Assembly: GCA_030698465.1 (NCBI GenBank)
Contig: JAUYJZ010000025.1
Location: forward strand, 1-7,068
Direction: 5' to 3'
Source of the DNA: a bacterium
Lineage (GTDB): Bacteria > Patescibacteriota > Minisyncoccia > Minisyncoccales > UBA10102
DNA length: 7,068 nucleotides
Shown: piece after piece, positions 1-4,099 of the stretch
How the letters are laid out: the number at the start of each line of letters is the position of its first letter
How positions within the stretch are numbered: position 1 is the first letter of the stretch
Program-made: the position numbers and the translations under genes
Notes under the pieces: model-generated
Told to the model about the DNA's origin: nothing
Databases searched by the model: none
Seen by the model: the letters and a program-made list of their open reading frames with translations, nothing else

Positions 1-390
1 AACTACTCCGATTGTTTCTACTGCTTTGGTTTCTTTATCGTCTGGGTTTTGGGGAATTAACGGAAGAAACAATGCATCATTTGGCTTAATACCCACAAGC
101 CAAACTTCTCGCTCCTCTGTTTTTGCTTTCGGATTCCTCCCAACTCGATACAAAAGAGTTGTTTTTTCAATATTCAAAACTTGCCCAGGATATTTTTCAG
201 TGCTAATGTTCTTTGCTTCTTCGCAGGTTATTTCGCCCTCAACTTCTAAAAACTCACTGCATAGGCCACCCTGCCCTGAAATCTGTGTTTCCGATCTACT
301 AGAATTCTGCCAATAGAAAAACCCTGCCGCGCTGCCCGCAACAATAAGTAGGATAATACCGAGAATAACTATATTTGTATTCTCCTTCAT
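1..390 (-). CDS. Small membrane-anchored protein, weak PepSY-like domain, partial (3' end outside window)
   Basis: An open frame of 130 codons begins at ATG 388-390 and runs without a stop to the window edge, so the C-terminus is missing. Residues about 6-27 are a hydrophobic segment (IVILGIILLIVAGSAAGFFY) that reads as a signal anchor, with the rest predicted outside the membrane. Residues 53-82 (GEITCEEAKNISTEKYPGQV, then LNIEKTTLLYRV) resemble the helix-plus-strand start of PepSY domains, which typically read EEAKxIALxxxPG. This is a weak resemblance judged by eye. Cys44 and Cys56 could form a disulfide. The start lies 4 bases after the stop of the upstream anchored protein, so the two are probably cotranscribed. 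I see no well-spaced Shine-Dalgarno; a GGAGGT lies about 20 bases upstream, inside the previous gene. The frame is good evidence for a gene; the function is unknown. Confidence 0.7.
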   Translation of the reverse strand, partial: MKENTNIVILGIILLIVAGSAAGFFYWQNSSRSETQISGQGGLCSEFLEVEGEITCEEAKNISTEKYPGQVLNIEKTTLLYRVGRNPKAKTEEREVWLVGIKPNDALFLPLIPQNPDDKETKAVETIGVV

Positions 391-394
391 AAAA

Positions 395-835
395 CTAAGG
401 AAGAACCTGCACCTCCAATGGATTCACAATATCCTGCTTTGTTTTAATAGGGGAAGAGGCGCGCACAAACACTTGGTCATCCATCTCTAAATCCTCAATG
501 GTTACCACCTCTCTCTCTGGGGTAAAGGAGATTTCTTGGTCTAAGGGAGGGTTGGCAATATCAAAGGGAAACACCAGGCGAATAAACGCGGTGTCTTCTC
601 CCAACTTCACGGTAAAAGACCTCTCTTCTTTGGGCTGCAAGAGCACAAAAGAATTGCCTGCAGCGTCAACAGAAACAACCTTCCCCGCAATACTGGTTAC
701 CTCTTCAAATACTTCTTCTTTTTGCTGTTCCTGACCAATCTGTGGAAGACCACCTATGGAGTAAAGATATACTCCCCCAGCCACGGCAACTAAAACAACA
801 ATAATACCAATGGTGCTTAAGCTTAATTTAGGCAT
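395..835 (-). CDS. Small N-anchored protein of unknown function, possible OB-like beta domain
   Basis: This is a 146-residue protein. Residues about 7-27 (STIGIIVVLVAVAGGVYLYS) form one membrane segment, which is followed by a charged linker rich in Gln and Glu (residues 35-46). Residues 47-145 look like a compact beta-rich domain beginning SIAGKVVSVDAAGNSFVLLQ. The pattern 'G-K-V-x-x-V-D-x-x-x-N-x-F-x-L' recalls OB-fold-like small domains (DUF5666 type) in which a strand pair is followed by an expression such as 'DxVFV' (here DDQVFVRAS, 119-127). That comparison is by eye and weak. No catalytic residues are recognisable. An AGGA sequence 5 to 8 bases before ATG 833-835 gives a plausible ribosome binding site. 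Its promoter-like boxes lie at 892-919, next to the end of the GIY-YIG unit. The downstream gene starts 4 bases after its TAG stop, so the pair is probably an operon. It may be an envelope protein, but this cannot be shown here. Confidence 0.75.
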   Translation of the reverse strand: MPKLSLSTIGIIVVLVAVAGGVYLYSIGGLPQIGQEQQKEEVFEEVTSIAGKVVSVDAAGNSFVLLQPKEERSFTVKLGEDTAFIRLVFPFDIANPPLDQEISFTPEREVVTIEDLEMDDQVFVRASSPIKTKQDIVNPLEVQVLP

Positions 836-842
836 ATTATCC

Positions 843-874
843 TACGAATTACGAATGTTTACGAATATACGAAT
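843..874. repeat. Cluster of four TACGAAT repeats
   Basis: TACGAAT occurs exactly at 843-849, 850-856, 860-866 and 868-874, which is ATTCGTA four times on the minus strand. The start-to-start distances are 7, 10 and 8 bases. The cluster lies in the predicted untranslated leader of the anchored protein gene at 395-835, between its promoter-like boxes and its start codon. No function is apparent. It could be a slipped or decayed tandem repeat, or a binding site array. Confidence 0.8.
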
Positions 875-891
875 ATCTGCGACCTTTCTTT

Positions 892-919
892 ATTATACCC
901 CGCACATAAAACGAAGCAA
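892..919 (-). promoter_or_regulatory. Predicted promoter for the 395-835 gene
   Basis: On the minus strand a perfect TATAAT (892-897) follows a TTGCTT (914-919) with a 16-base spacer. The spacer is the left inverted repeat of the GIY-YIG unit, and the -10 box is formed by its outer flank. Transcription would start near 885, giving a leader of about 50 bases that contains the TACGAAT cluster. Box match and spacing are good, but this is prediction only. Confidence 0.5.
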
Positions 920-1211
920 TGGATGCAAACTTCATTAAGACAAGCTAAAGGCCAAGCGTTCTTTTAATCTGCGTAGACCCTGACCATTGTGCTTGAGCAT
1001 TTTCTCTCGTTTGAATGCGTCTCGCCTGTCTCGATAAATCTCACAGTAGACTAGTTTTAGGGGGAGCCGAGATTTTGTTGCAAAGACCTTCCCTTGGTTA
1101 TGCTCGGACAATCGTTTTTGCAGATTCCCCGTTGCACCAATATAAAGATGACTATCTTTTGCGCTTTTGAGTATATAGACGCTGTACATAAGTTTTATGT
1201 GCGGGGTTATA
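893..1211 (-). mobile_element. Putative GIY-YIG mobile unit with CCCCGCAC inverted termini and TTATA flanks
   Basis: The 309-bp unit at 898-1206 begins CCCCGCACATAAAAC (898-912) and ends with the exact reverse complement (1192-1206). The pairing reaches 16 bases (897-912 with 1192-1207). The unit is flanked directly by TTATA at 893-897 and TTATA at 1207-1211, which looks like a 5-bp target duplication. The only gene inside is the GIY-YIG nuclease, whose start lies 3 bases inside the right repeat. The terminal octamer recurs at the palindromic inserts in two prepilin genes of this window. The repeats are seen directly. That the unit is, or was, mobile is inference: a transcriptional hairpin or chance could also make an inverted repeat, but neither explains the flanking direct repeats. 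No classical transposase is present. Confidence 0.6.
935..1189 (-). CDS. GIY-YIG endonuclease domain protein (UPF0213/YhbQ-like)
   Basis: This 84-residue single-domain protein begins MYSVYILKSAKDSHLYIGAT. It shows the family's key elements: the first strand VYIL with Tyr5 in place of the strict GIY, YIG at 16-18, the NLQKRLSEHNQGK helix with Arg26 and His30, KLVYCEIY at 45-52, and Glu62 in FKREKMLK, the expected metal-binding glutamate. The length matches the small stand-alone UPF0213 group rather than UvrC or intron-encoded homing enzymes. I chose the start at 1189 because family members begin at this point. The frame could open at 1222, but the added residues MVGSITPHIKL would be translated inverted repeat and flank. 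There is no clear Shine-Dalgarno; a TATAAC box lies at 1206-1211. The gene fills a unit bounded by inverted repeats, which suggests a role in that unit's spread. A general DNA repair role, as proposed for relatives, is the alternative. Confidence 0.85.
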   Translation of the reverse strand: MYSVYILKSAKDSHLYIGATGNLQKRLSEHNQGKVFATKSRLPLKLVYCEIYRDRRDAFKREKMLKHNGQGLRRLKERLAFSLS

Positions 1212-1331
1212 CTCCCAACCAAGAAATATAGAAATCCACAAGCGCCCAGTTTCCCCCGACCCCCCGATTTAGAACACCTTCGGTTTTCTAGCCTGCTGGC
1301 AATTTTTCCACCACGGGGGCAACTGAAATTT
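1190..1331. other. Gap between pilD and the GIY-YIG gene
   Basis: These 142 bases hold the right inverted repeat of the GIY-YIG unit (1192-1207) and its TTATA flank (1207-1211). They also contain two C-runs near 1254-1266 and an imperfect hairpin at 1270-1290, with arms TAGAACACC and GGTTTTCTA (8 of 9 paired) and a TTC loop. No T-run follows the hairpin on the minus strand, so I do not call a terminator. No RNA gene or coding frame is convincing here. Confidence 0.4.
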
Positions 1332-1359
1332 TTACAGAACCAAGCTCATGTAAAAATTT
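1326..1359. repeat. Inverted repeat across the pilD stop codon
   Basis: AAATTTTTAC (1326-1335) and GTAAAAATTT (1350-1359) are exact inverted copies separated by 14 bases. The pilD TAA stop (1332-1334) lies inside one arm. The AT-rich stem is not a standard terminator because it lacks a GC stem, although a short T stretch is part of the arm. It could be an mRNA 3' end structure or a protein binding site. Confidence 0.5.
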
Positions 1360-2174
1360 ACCAATGTTTCTCCCCAGAATAAAACAACAAGGGTTCCAAG
1401 AACTAAAAAGGGCCCAAAGGGAACTTCAGAACGCATGGTCTTTCTTTTTAAAGCTATGAGTACTAGGCCCACAAGCGCCCCAGCGCCAAAGGCAAAGGCA
1501 AGAGCAACAAGAATATTGGGGAATCCCAAAAACAATCCCATAAACAAAGCGAGCTTCACATCCCCAAACCCCATAGCCCTGCCTTTGGATAAAAGATAGA
1601 TTGCCAGAAAAAATCCTGTAGCCCCAAGCCCAGAAAGCAGGGCTTCCCAAAAACTTACCGAGAGTAAGTTTTCCACAACCTGAAACTGCAAGAGGACCTG
1701 CCAAAGCAATACAAGACTTATCGCAGGATACAAAATCTTGTCTGGGATAAGATAGTGTTTTAGGTCATATACAAACACTGCTAAAAGCGCTGAAACAACA
1801 GCCCAAAGATAAAGTATATATAGCGCCTGTGGAAAACTTACCGAGAGTAAGTTTTCCATAACAAAAGAGAATGTTGCAACAAACAACAGGCCACAGGCAA
1901 ATTCAACAAATGGATATTGGAGGGAAATCTTTCCTTTGCAGTATCTGCACCTTCCGCGCAACATCACAAAGCTTACGAGAGGAATTAAATCCTGCCAAGA
2001 AAGCTGGTGGCCGCAATGCGGACAAAAGGACCGTCCTTGAAAAACCGAGAGGCCGGTTTTCTCGCGCTTAGGAGCAACCGATCTCAATCCCTGCTGAACC
2101 TCAAGGCGATAAAGAAAAGCGTTCAAAAAACTCCCCACCATCAGACCAAAACCAAACACAATCAGAAAAACCAT
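1332..2174 (-). CDS. pilD: Prepilin peptidase / N-methyltransferase PilD
   Basis: PilD is an inner-membrane aspartic protease that cleaves the leader of prepilins before the conserved Phe and methylates the new N-terminus. The 280-residue protein has the family layout: an N-terminal GLMVGSFLNAFLYRLE (10-25), a cytoplasmic zinc-binding domain with CPHC (51-54) and CRYC (76-79), and the catalytic aspartates Asp137 in VYDLKHYLIPD and Asp205 in GFGDVK. These sit among six to eight membrane segments. Its substrates are the three prepilins encoded just upstream. Length and motifs are complete, so it should be active. The oddity is ENLLSVSF, which occurs identically at 107-114 and 168-175, each encoded by the same palindromic DNA repeat. 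Both copies lie in or at the edge of loops between membrane segments and keep the frame. A TGCTATACT box ends 6 bases before the ATG. Confidence 0.96.
   Translation of the reverse strand: MVFLIVFGFGLMVGSFLNAFLYRLEVQQGLRSVAPKREKTGLSVFQGRSFCPHCGHQLSWQDLIPLVSFVMLRGRCRYCKGKISLQYPFVEFACGLLFVATFSFVMENLLSVSFPQALYILYLWAVVSALLAVFVYDLKHYLIPDKILYPAISLVLLWQVLLQFQVVENLLSVSFWEALLSGLGATGFFLAIYLLSKGRAMGFGDVKLALFMGLFLGFPNILVALAFAFGAGALVGLVLIALKRKTMRSEVPFGPFLVLGTLVVLFWGETLVNFYMSLVL
1650..1675 (-). repeat. In-frame palindromic repeat in pilD, copy 2
   Basis: This is a 26-bp exact repeat of 1833-1858, 183 bases (61 codons) away. Its core is AAAACTTAC, CGAGA, GTAAGTTTT, so it can form a 9-bp stem with a 5-base loop. 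It is translated as ENLLSVSF, pilD residues 168-175. The outer arm on one side has diverged from the 12-bp arm of the other copy, which suggests this copy is older or was trimmed. Confidence 0.9.
1830..1858 (-). repeat. In-frame palindromic repeat in pilD, copy 1
   Basis: This is a perfect hairpin with 12-bp arms, TGGAAAACTTAC (1830-1841) and GTAAGTTTTCCA (1847-1858), around the loop CGAGA. It shares 26 exact bases with 1650-1675. It is translated as ENLLSVSF, pilD residues 107-114, in the region between membrane segments. A perfect palindrome that keeps an open frame twice in one gene fits a small insertion element tolerated in coding DNA. That reading is inference. Confidence 0.9.
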
Positions 2175-2180
2175 TGCTCC

Positions 2181-2189
2181 AGTATAGCA
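2181..2189 (-). promoter_or_regulatory. Extended -10 box directly before pilD
   Basis: On the minus strand TGCTATACT fits the extended -10 pattern TGnTATAAT with one change. Exactly six bases (GGAGCA) separate it from the ATG at 2172-2174, so transcription would start at or next to the A of the start codon. The same layout precedes prepilin 1. GGAG is too close to the ATG to be a well-placed Shine-Dalgarno. This suggests a leaderless or nearly leaderless pilD mRNA. Confidence 0.45.
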
Positions 2190-2210
2190 TGCCGCAAGAA
2201 TACGTCAGTA

Positions 2211-2297
2211 CCACGGATTAATACGGATTAAACAGATTCATACAGATATTATATGACGGCATCCGTATAAATTAGTAGTATCTGTATAAATCCGTGG
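2211..2297. repeat. Degenerate ACGGATT/ACAGATT repeats in inverted arrangement
   Basis: Related units of about 10 bases follow each other from 2211 to 2248: CCACGGATTA, ATACGGATTA, AACAGATTCA, TACAGATATT. They return in reverse orientation at 2261-2297 (ATCCGTATAA, ATCTGTATAA, ATCCGTGG). Exact inverted pairs include CCACGGATT (2211-2219) with AATCCGTGG (2289-2297), ATACGGAT (2221-2228) with ATCCGTAT (2261-2268), and ATACAGATA (2240-2248) with TATCTGTAT (2279-2287). The cluster fills most of the gap between the pilin terminator and the pilD promoter-like box. Its function is unknown. It could form a large imperfect hairpin in RNA or DNA. Confidence 0.8.
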
Positions 2298-2333
2298 GAA
2301 CCAAAAGCCCCCTTTTGGGGGCGAATTGGTTCC
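2297..2333 (-). terminator. Rho-independent terminator after the pilin genes
   Basis: On the minus strand GCCCCC, AAAA, GGGGGC forms a 6-bp GC stem (2307-2322) followed by TTTT (2303-2306). Outer arms GGAACCAA and TTGGTTCC (2297-2304, 2326-2333) can extend the stem. It lies 24 bases past the stop of prepilin 3, where the operon would be expected to end, and before the pilD promoter-like box. The T-run is short, so termination may be partial. Confidence 0.75.
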
Positions 2334-2356
2334 TGCACAAAGAAAAGAATCCTTGA

Positions 2357-2926
2357 CTATTCGCAGGTAGCAAGGGTAATGGTTCCAGCATCTGGGCTGA
2401 TACCGTCTGCACTCGCAACTTCCTTTTCGCTCGCTCCTCCGGGACCCGTAGCCATGATTGCTACATTTCCCGTGGTTGCTGCTCTCTCAAGAATAGCGTA
2501 GGCACAATAGTCCTGGTCGGTGTTTCCTCCGGTAGCTGAGTTGTCAATCCAGTTATAGGCGGGGTTCCCTGACTTGGGGTCCTTGGGCACAACAGCAAGA
2601 TATGTGCTAATGGCAGTAGGCATGGTGGCAGACTGCAGATATGCCTCGTTCACGTTGCAGGTAGAATCGTCATAGCAGAGCTCCATTGCAGTATTGATTT
2701 GGCGCATGTCTGTTTGGCGCCTGGCGTCCCTGGCGTTGGCCCGTGCTCCTCCAAGAGAAACCAGCACAATGCCAGCTAAAATGCCAATAATCGCGATGAC
2801 CACAAGCAACTCAATCAACGTGAATCCTCTACCACCAAAAGCCTGTCCCGTACCGAGCTTTGCTCTGGTGCGGGGCTCAATTAGGGTAAAACCTTTTTGT
2901 TTCATTGTTCTTTTTGCTTTAAACAT
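2357..2926 (-). CDS. Type IV prepilin 3 with two processing motifs
   Basis: This is a type IV pilin-like subunit, to be cleaved by PilD and assembled by PilB and PilC. The 189-residue product has two copies of the prepilin motif: GFTLIE at 12-17 followed by PRTRAKLGTGQAFGGR, then GFTLIELLVVIAIIGILAG at 34-52. Only the second copy is followed by the hydrophobic helix, so Gly34-Phe35 should be the functional site, with Glu39 as Glu5 of the mature pilin. GGARANARDARRQTD (59-73) and VPKDPKSG...YNWIDN match prepilin 1. There are four cysteines (84, 90, 141, 188). Removing 66 bases (22 codons) between the repeats would give the ordinary leader MKQKGFTLIELLVV, so the first copy looks like a remnant of an insertion. 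The start may be Met1 or Met8; neither has a clear Shine-Dalgarno. It lies 36 bases after prepilin 2 and is probably cotranscribed with it. Confidence 0.92.
   Translation of the reverse strand: MFKAKRTMKQKGFTLIEPRTRAKLGTGQAFGGRGFTLIELLVVIAIIGILAGIVLVSLGGARANARDARRQTDMRQINTAMELCYDDSTCNVNEAYLQSATMPTAISTYLAVVPKDPKSGNPAYNWIDNSATGGNTDQDYCAYAILERAATTGNVAIMATGPGGASEKEVASADGISPDAGTITLATCE
2810..2893 (-). repeat. Hairpin insert with duplicated GFTLIE codons in prepilin 3
   Basis: The 18-base segments 2810-2827 and 2876-2893 both encode GFTLIE and match at 13 of 18 bases, with CTCAAT exact. Their spacing is 66 bases, which keeps the frame. The 48 bases between them start, in coding direction, with CCCCGCACCAGAGC. 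They fold into a hairpin at 2847-2875 with a TTT loop (AAA in coding direction), a GAGC/GCTC inner stem, an ACC/GGT pairing and a CCCG/CGGG base. The far end lacks the matching GTGCGGGG, so this copy is incomplete or diverged. The shared octamer links it to the prepilin 1 insert and the GIY-YIG unit. Confidence 0.7.
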
Positions 2927-2962
2927 AGGCTAAATCGACCTTTCGTTCAAATTCAAGCTGGT

Positions 2963-3439
2963 CTATAAACAGGTAGCAAATACTCCGTTGGTCTTAATGG
3001 CGTGCAATCCTGCTGCCAAGCTTCCCGAACCCTGCTCAAGCCAGAAACAAATCTGGTAGTCGCCTGTGGTTGCTCCAGCACTTCCGTCATCTTGGCCAAT
3101 AGCATATTGACAAGGGCTCGTAGAAAGAGGTGATAGGTTGCAAGCTGTTCCTGCGGTTCCTGCTGTTGGGTCGGCAAAGTTGGTAAAGTCGGCTATAGAC
3201 CCGGGACCCGTACAGATATTTACCTTAGCGTCAGCTGTGGTACATCCTGTCACGGCTTCTGGGTTGTCTGAACCCTCTATTTCCAAAGCGGTGGACATTT
3301 GCCGTACATCAGCTACGCGTCTTGCATCTCTTGCCTTGGCTCTGGCCGGACCCAAAGACACCAATACAATGGAAGCTAACATTCCAATGACTGCAATCAC
3401 AACTAGTAGTTCAATTAATGTAAAACCTTTTTTGTTCAT
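2963..3439 (-). CDS. Type IV prepilin 2 (short leader)
   Basis: The 158-residue prepilin has a five-residue leader, MNKKG, then FTLIELLVVIAVIGMLASIV (6-25). Cleavage is expected after Gly5, and Glu10 is Glu5 of the mature protein. PARAKARDARRVADVRQ (31-47) places it with prepilins 1 and 3. The C-terminal domain is Gly-, Thr- and Ala-rich with six cysteines (66, 76, 100, 110, 131, 157), so disulfide bonding is plausible. It differs from its neighbours in having no VPKDP...WIDN segment and no insert at the processing motif, which makes it the reference for the disrupted leaders on either side. It could be a minor pilin or the main subunit; the sequence does not decide. Promoter-like boxes at 3481-3509 would give a leader of about 35 bases with no clear Shine-Dalgarno. 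Confidence 0.93.
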   Translation of the reverse strand: MNKKGFTLIELLVVIAVIGMLASIVLVSLGPARAKARDARRVADVRQMSTALEIEGSDNPEAVTGCTTADAKVNICTGPGSIADFTNFADPTAGTAGTACNLSPLSTSPCQYAIGQDDGSAGATTGDYQICFWLEQGSGSLAAGLHAIKTNGVFATCL

Positions 3440-3480
3440 AGAATGTAGAAAAATATTCTCGACTTTTTTACCGTTCTTCT

Positions 3481-3509
3481 ATTATACGCGAGTCAAGGAT
3501 TACCAGCAA
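3481..3509 (-). promoter_or_regulatory. Predicted promoter for prepilin 2
   Basis: On the minus strand a perfect TATAAT (3481-3486) stands 17 bases from TTGCTG (3504-3509), overlapping the end of prepilin 1. Transcription would start near 3474. This internal promoter could set the level of prepilins 2 and 3 apart from the upstream machinery genes. The -10 box is strong and the -35 match is weak. Confidence 0.5.
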
Positions 3510-4084
3510 GGGCATTTTCCCCCATTGGGGCTCCCGGGGAGTGACGGGTTATAGTTTAGATTCCTCGACCCTTTATCGGAACCCGCAAACCATCCCCCTT
3601 CTTCCAGGGGGGCATACACGCAGTAGAGTTGAGAAGAACAGTTGGTGGTTAAGGTGTTCACGTTATCTATCCAGCCGTAGGAGGAGCCGCCCTGCTGGGG
3701 GTCTTTTGGGACGGGGTCCAGATATCTGCCGTCTCCCGCTCCATTACAGGCAGGAGGGCTGCTGCAGGGAATCTTTGAAGGAGCAGAGGAACCTGAAATC
3801 TGCGAGTATCCTTCGTCATCTGAATAATCAAGCTCCATTGCAAGTGTAATCTGCTGGATGTCGGTCTGGCGCCTGGCATCCCTGGCTTTTGCCCGTGCTC
3901 CCCCCAAAGAAACCAAAACCGTGGAAGACAAAATGCCAATGATAGCTATTACCACTAAAAGCTCAATTAAGGTAAACCCCGCACCAAATCTTTGGTTTGT
4001 AAGGTTTACTTTATTCCCATCACGATTCTGACGACTCATATCAGAGATTTGGTGCGGGGTAAATGCAGCCTGCTTTTTTTGCAT
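3500..4084 (-). CDS. Type IV prepilin 1 with a long, insertion-derived leader
   Basis: This 194-residue prepilin has the mature helix FTLIELLVVIAIIGILSSTV at 37-56, cleavage expected after Gly36, and Glu41 as Glu5. The leader is 36 residues, far longer than in prepilin 2 (5 residues). It starts MQKKQAAFTPHQISD and ends NQRFGAG; the FT at 8-9 repeats the FT at 37-38. Deleting the 29 codons between the two gives MQKKQAAFTLIELLVV, an ordinary short leader with Ala at -1. The extra DNA is a palindromic insert (3977-4059). GGARAKARDARRQTD (61-75) and VPKDPQQGGSSYGWIDN (125-141) match prepilin 3. Cysteines lie at 107, 113, 149, 155, 191 and 193. The gene starts 12 bases after the pilC TGA and has an extended -10 box 6 bases before its ATG. 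The longer leader might alter targeting or processing speed. Confidence 0.93.
   Translation of the reverse strand: MQKKQAAFTPHQISDMSRQNRDGNKVNLTNQRFGAGFTLIELLVVIAIIGILSSTVLVSLGGARAKARDARRQTDIQQITLAMELDYSDDEGYSQISGSSAPSKIPCSSPPACNGAGDGRYLDPVPKDPQQGGSSYGWIDNVNTLTTNCSSQLYCVYAPLEEGGWFAGSDKGSRNLNYNPSLPGSPNGGKCPCW
3973..4063 (-). mobile_element. 83-bp palindromic insert in prepilin 1 with TAAA flanks
   Basis: The insert (3977-4059) starts with CCCCGCACCAAATCT and ends with its exact reverse complement. The pairing spans 16 bases (3976-3991 with 4045-4060). TAAA flanks it on both sides (3973-3976, 4060-4063), like a 4-bp target duplication. Insert plus one flank is 87 bases, exactly 29 codons, so the reading frame is kept. 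It carries no gene of its own and looks like a non-autonomous, MITE-like relative of the GIY-YIG unit, with which it shares the terminal CCCCGCAC. The structure is seen directly; its mobile origin is inferred. Confidence 0.65.
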
Positions 4085-4090
4085 TGGTTT

Positions 4091-4099
4091 AGTATATCA
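4091..4099 (-). promoter_or_regulatory. Extended -10 box before prepilin 1, overlapping the pilC stop
   Basis: On the minus strand TGATATACT fits TGnTATAAT with one change, and its first three bases are the TGA stop of pilC. AAACCA (6 bases) separates it from the ATG at 4082-4084, so transcription would begin at about the A of the start codon. Spacing and box equal those before pilD. There is no Shine-Dalgarno. This would give a separate, nearly leaderless pilin transcript in addition to read-through from pilC. Confidence 0.45.

Noticed and set aside
26..316. Plus-strand 96-residue open frame at the left edge
   Set aside because: The minus strand here carries an uninterrupted frame with a membrane anchor, placed 4 bases after the upstream gene, which fits far better.
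1190..1222. Upstream ATG adding 11 residues to the GIY-YIG protein
   Set aside because: The added residues are translated inverted repeat and flank, while the family's usual first strand starts at the ATG at 1189.
1270..1290. Hairpin as a terminator for pilD
   Set aside because: The stem is imperfect and no T-run follows on the minus strand.
2211..2297. CRISPR array
   Set aside because: The units are about 10 bases, degenerate and in both orientations, with no spacers of constant length and no cas genes.
4085..4099. pilC and prepilin 1 are in the same frame, so reading TGA as Gly would fuse them
   Set aside because: PilC ends at the usual family C-terminus, the other genes contain no in-frame TGA that would support a recoded UGA, and prepilin 1 has its own ATG. 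A standard stop is simpler.
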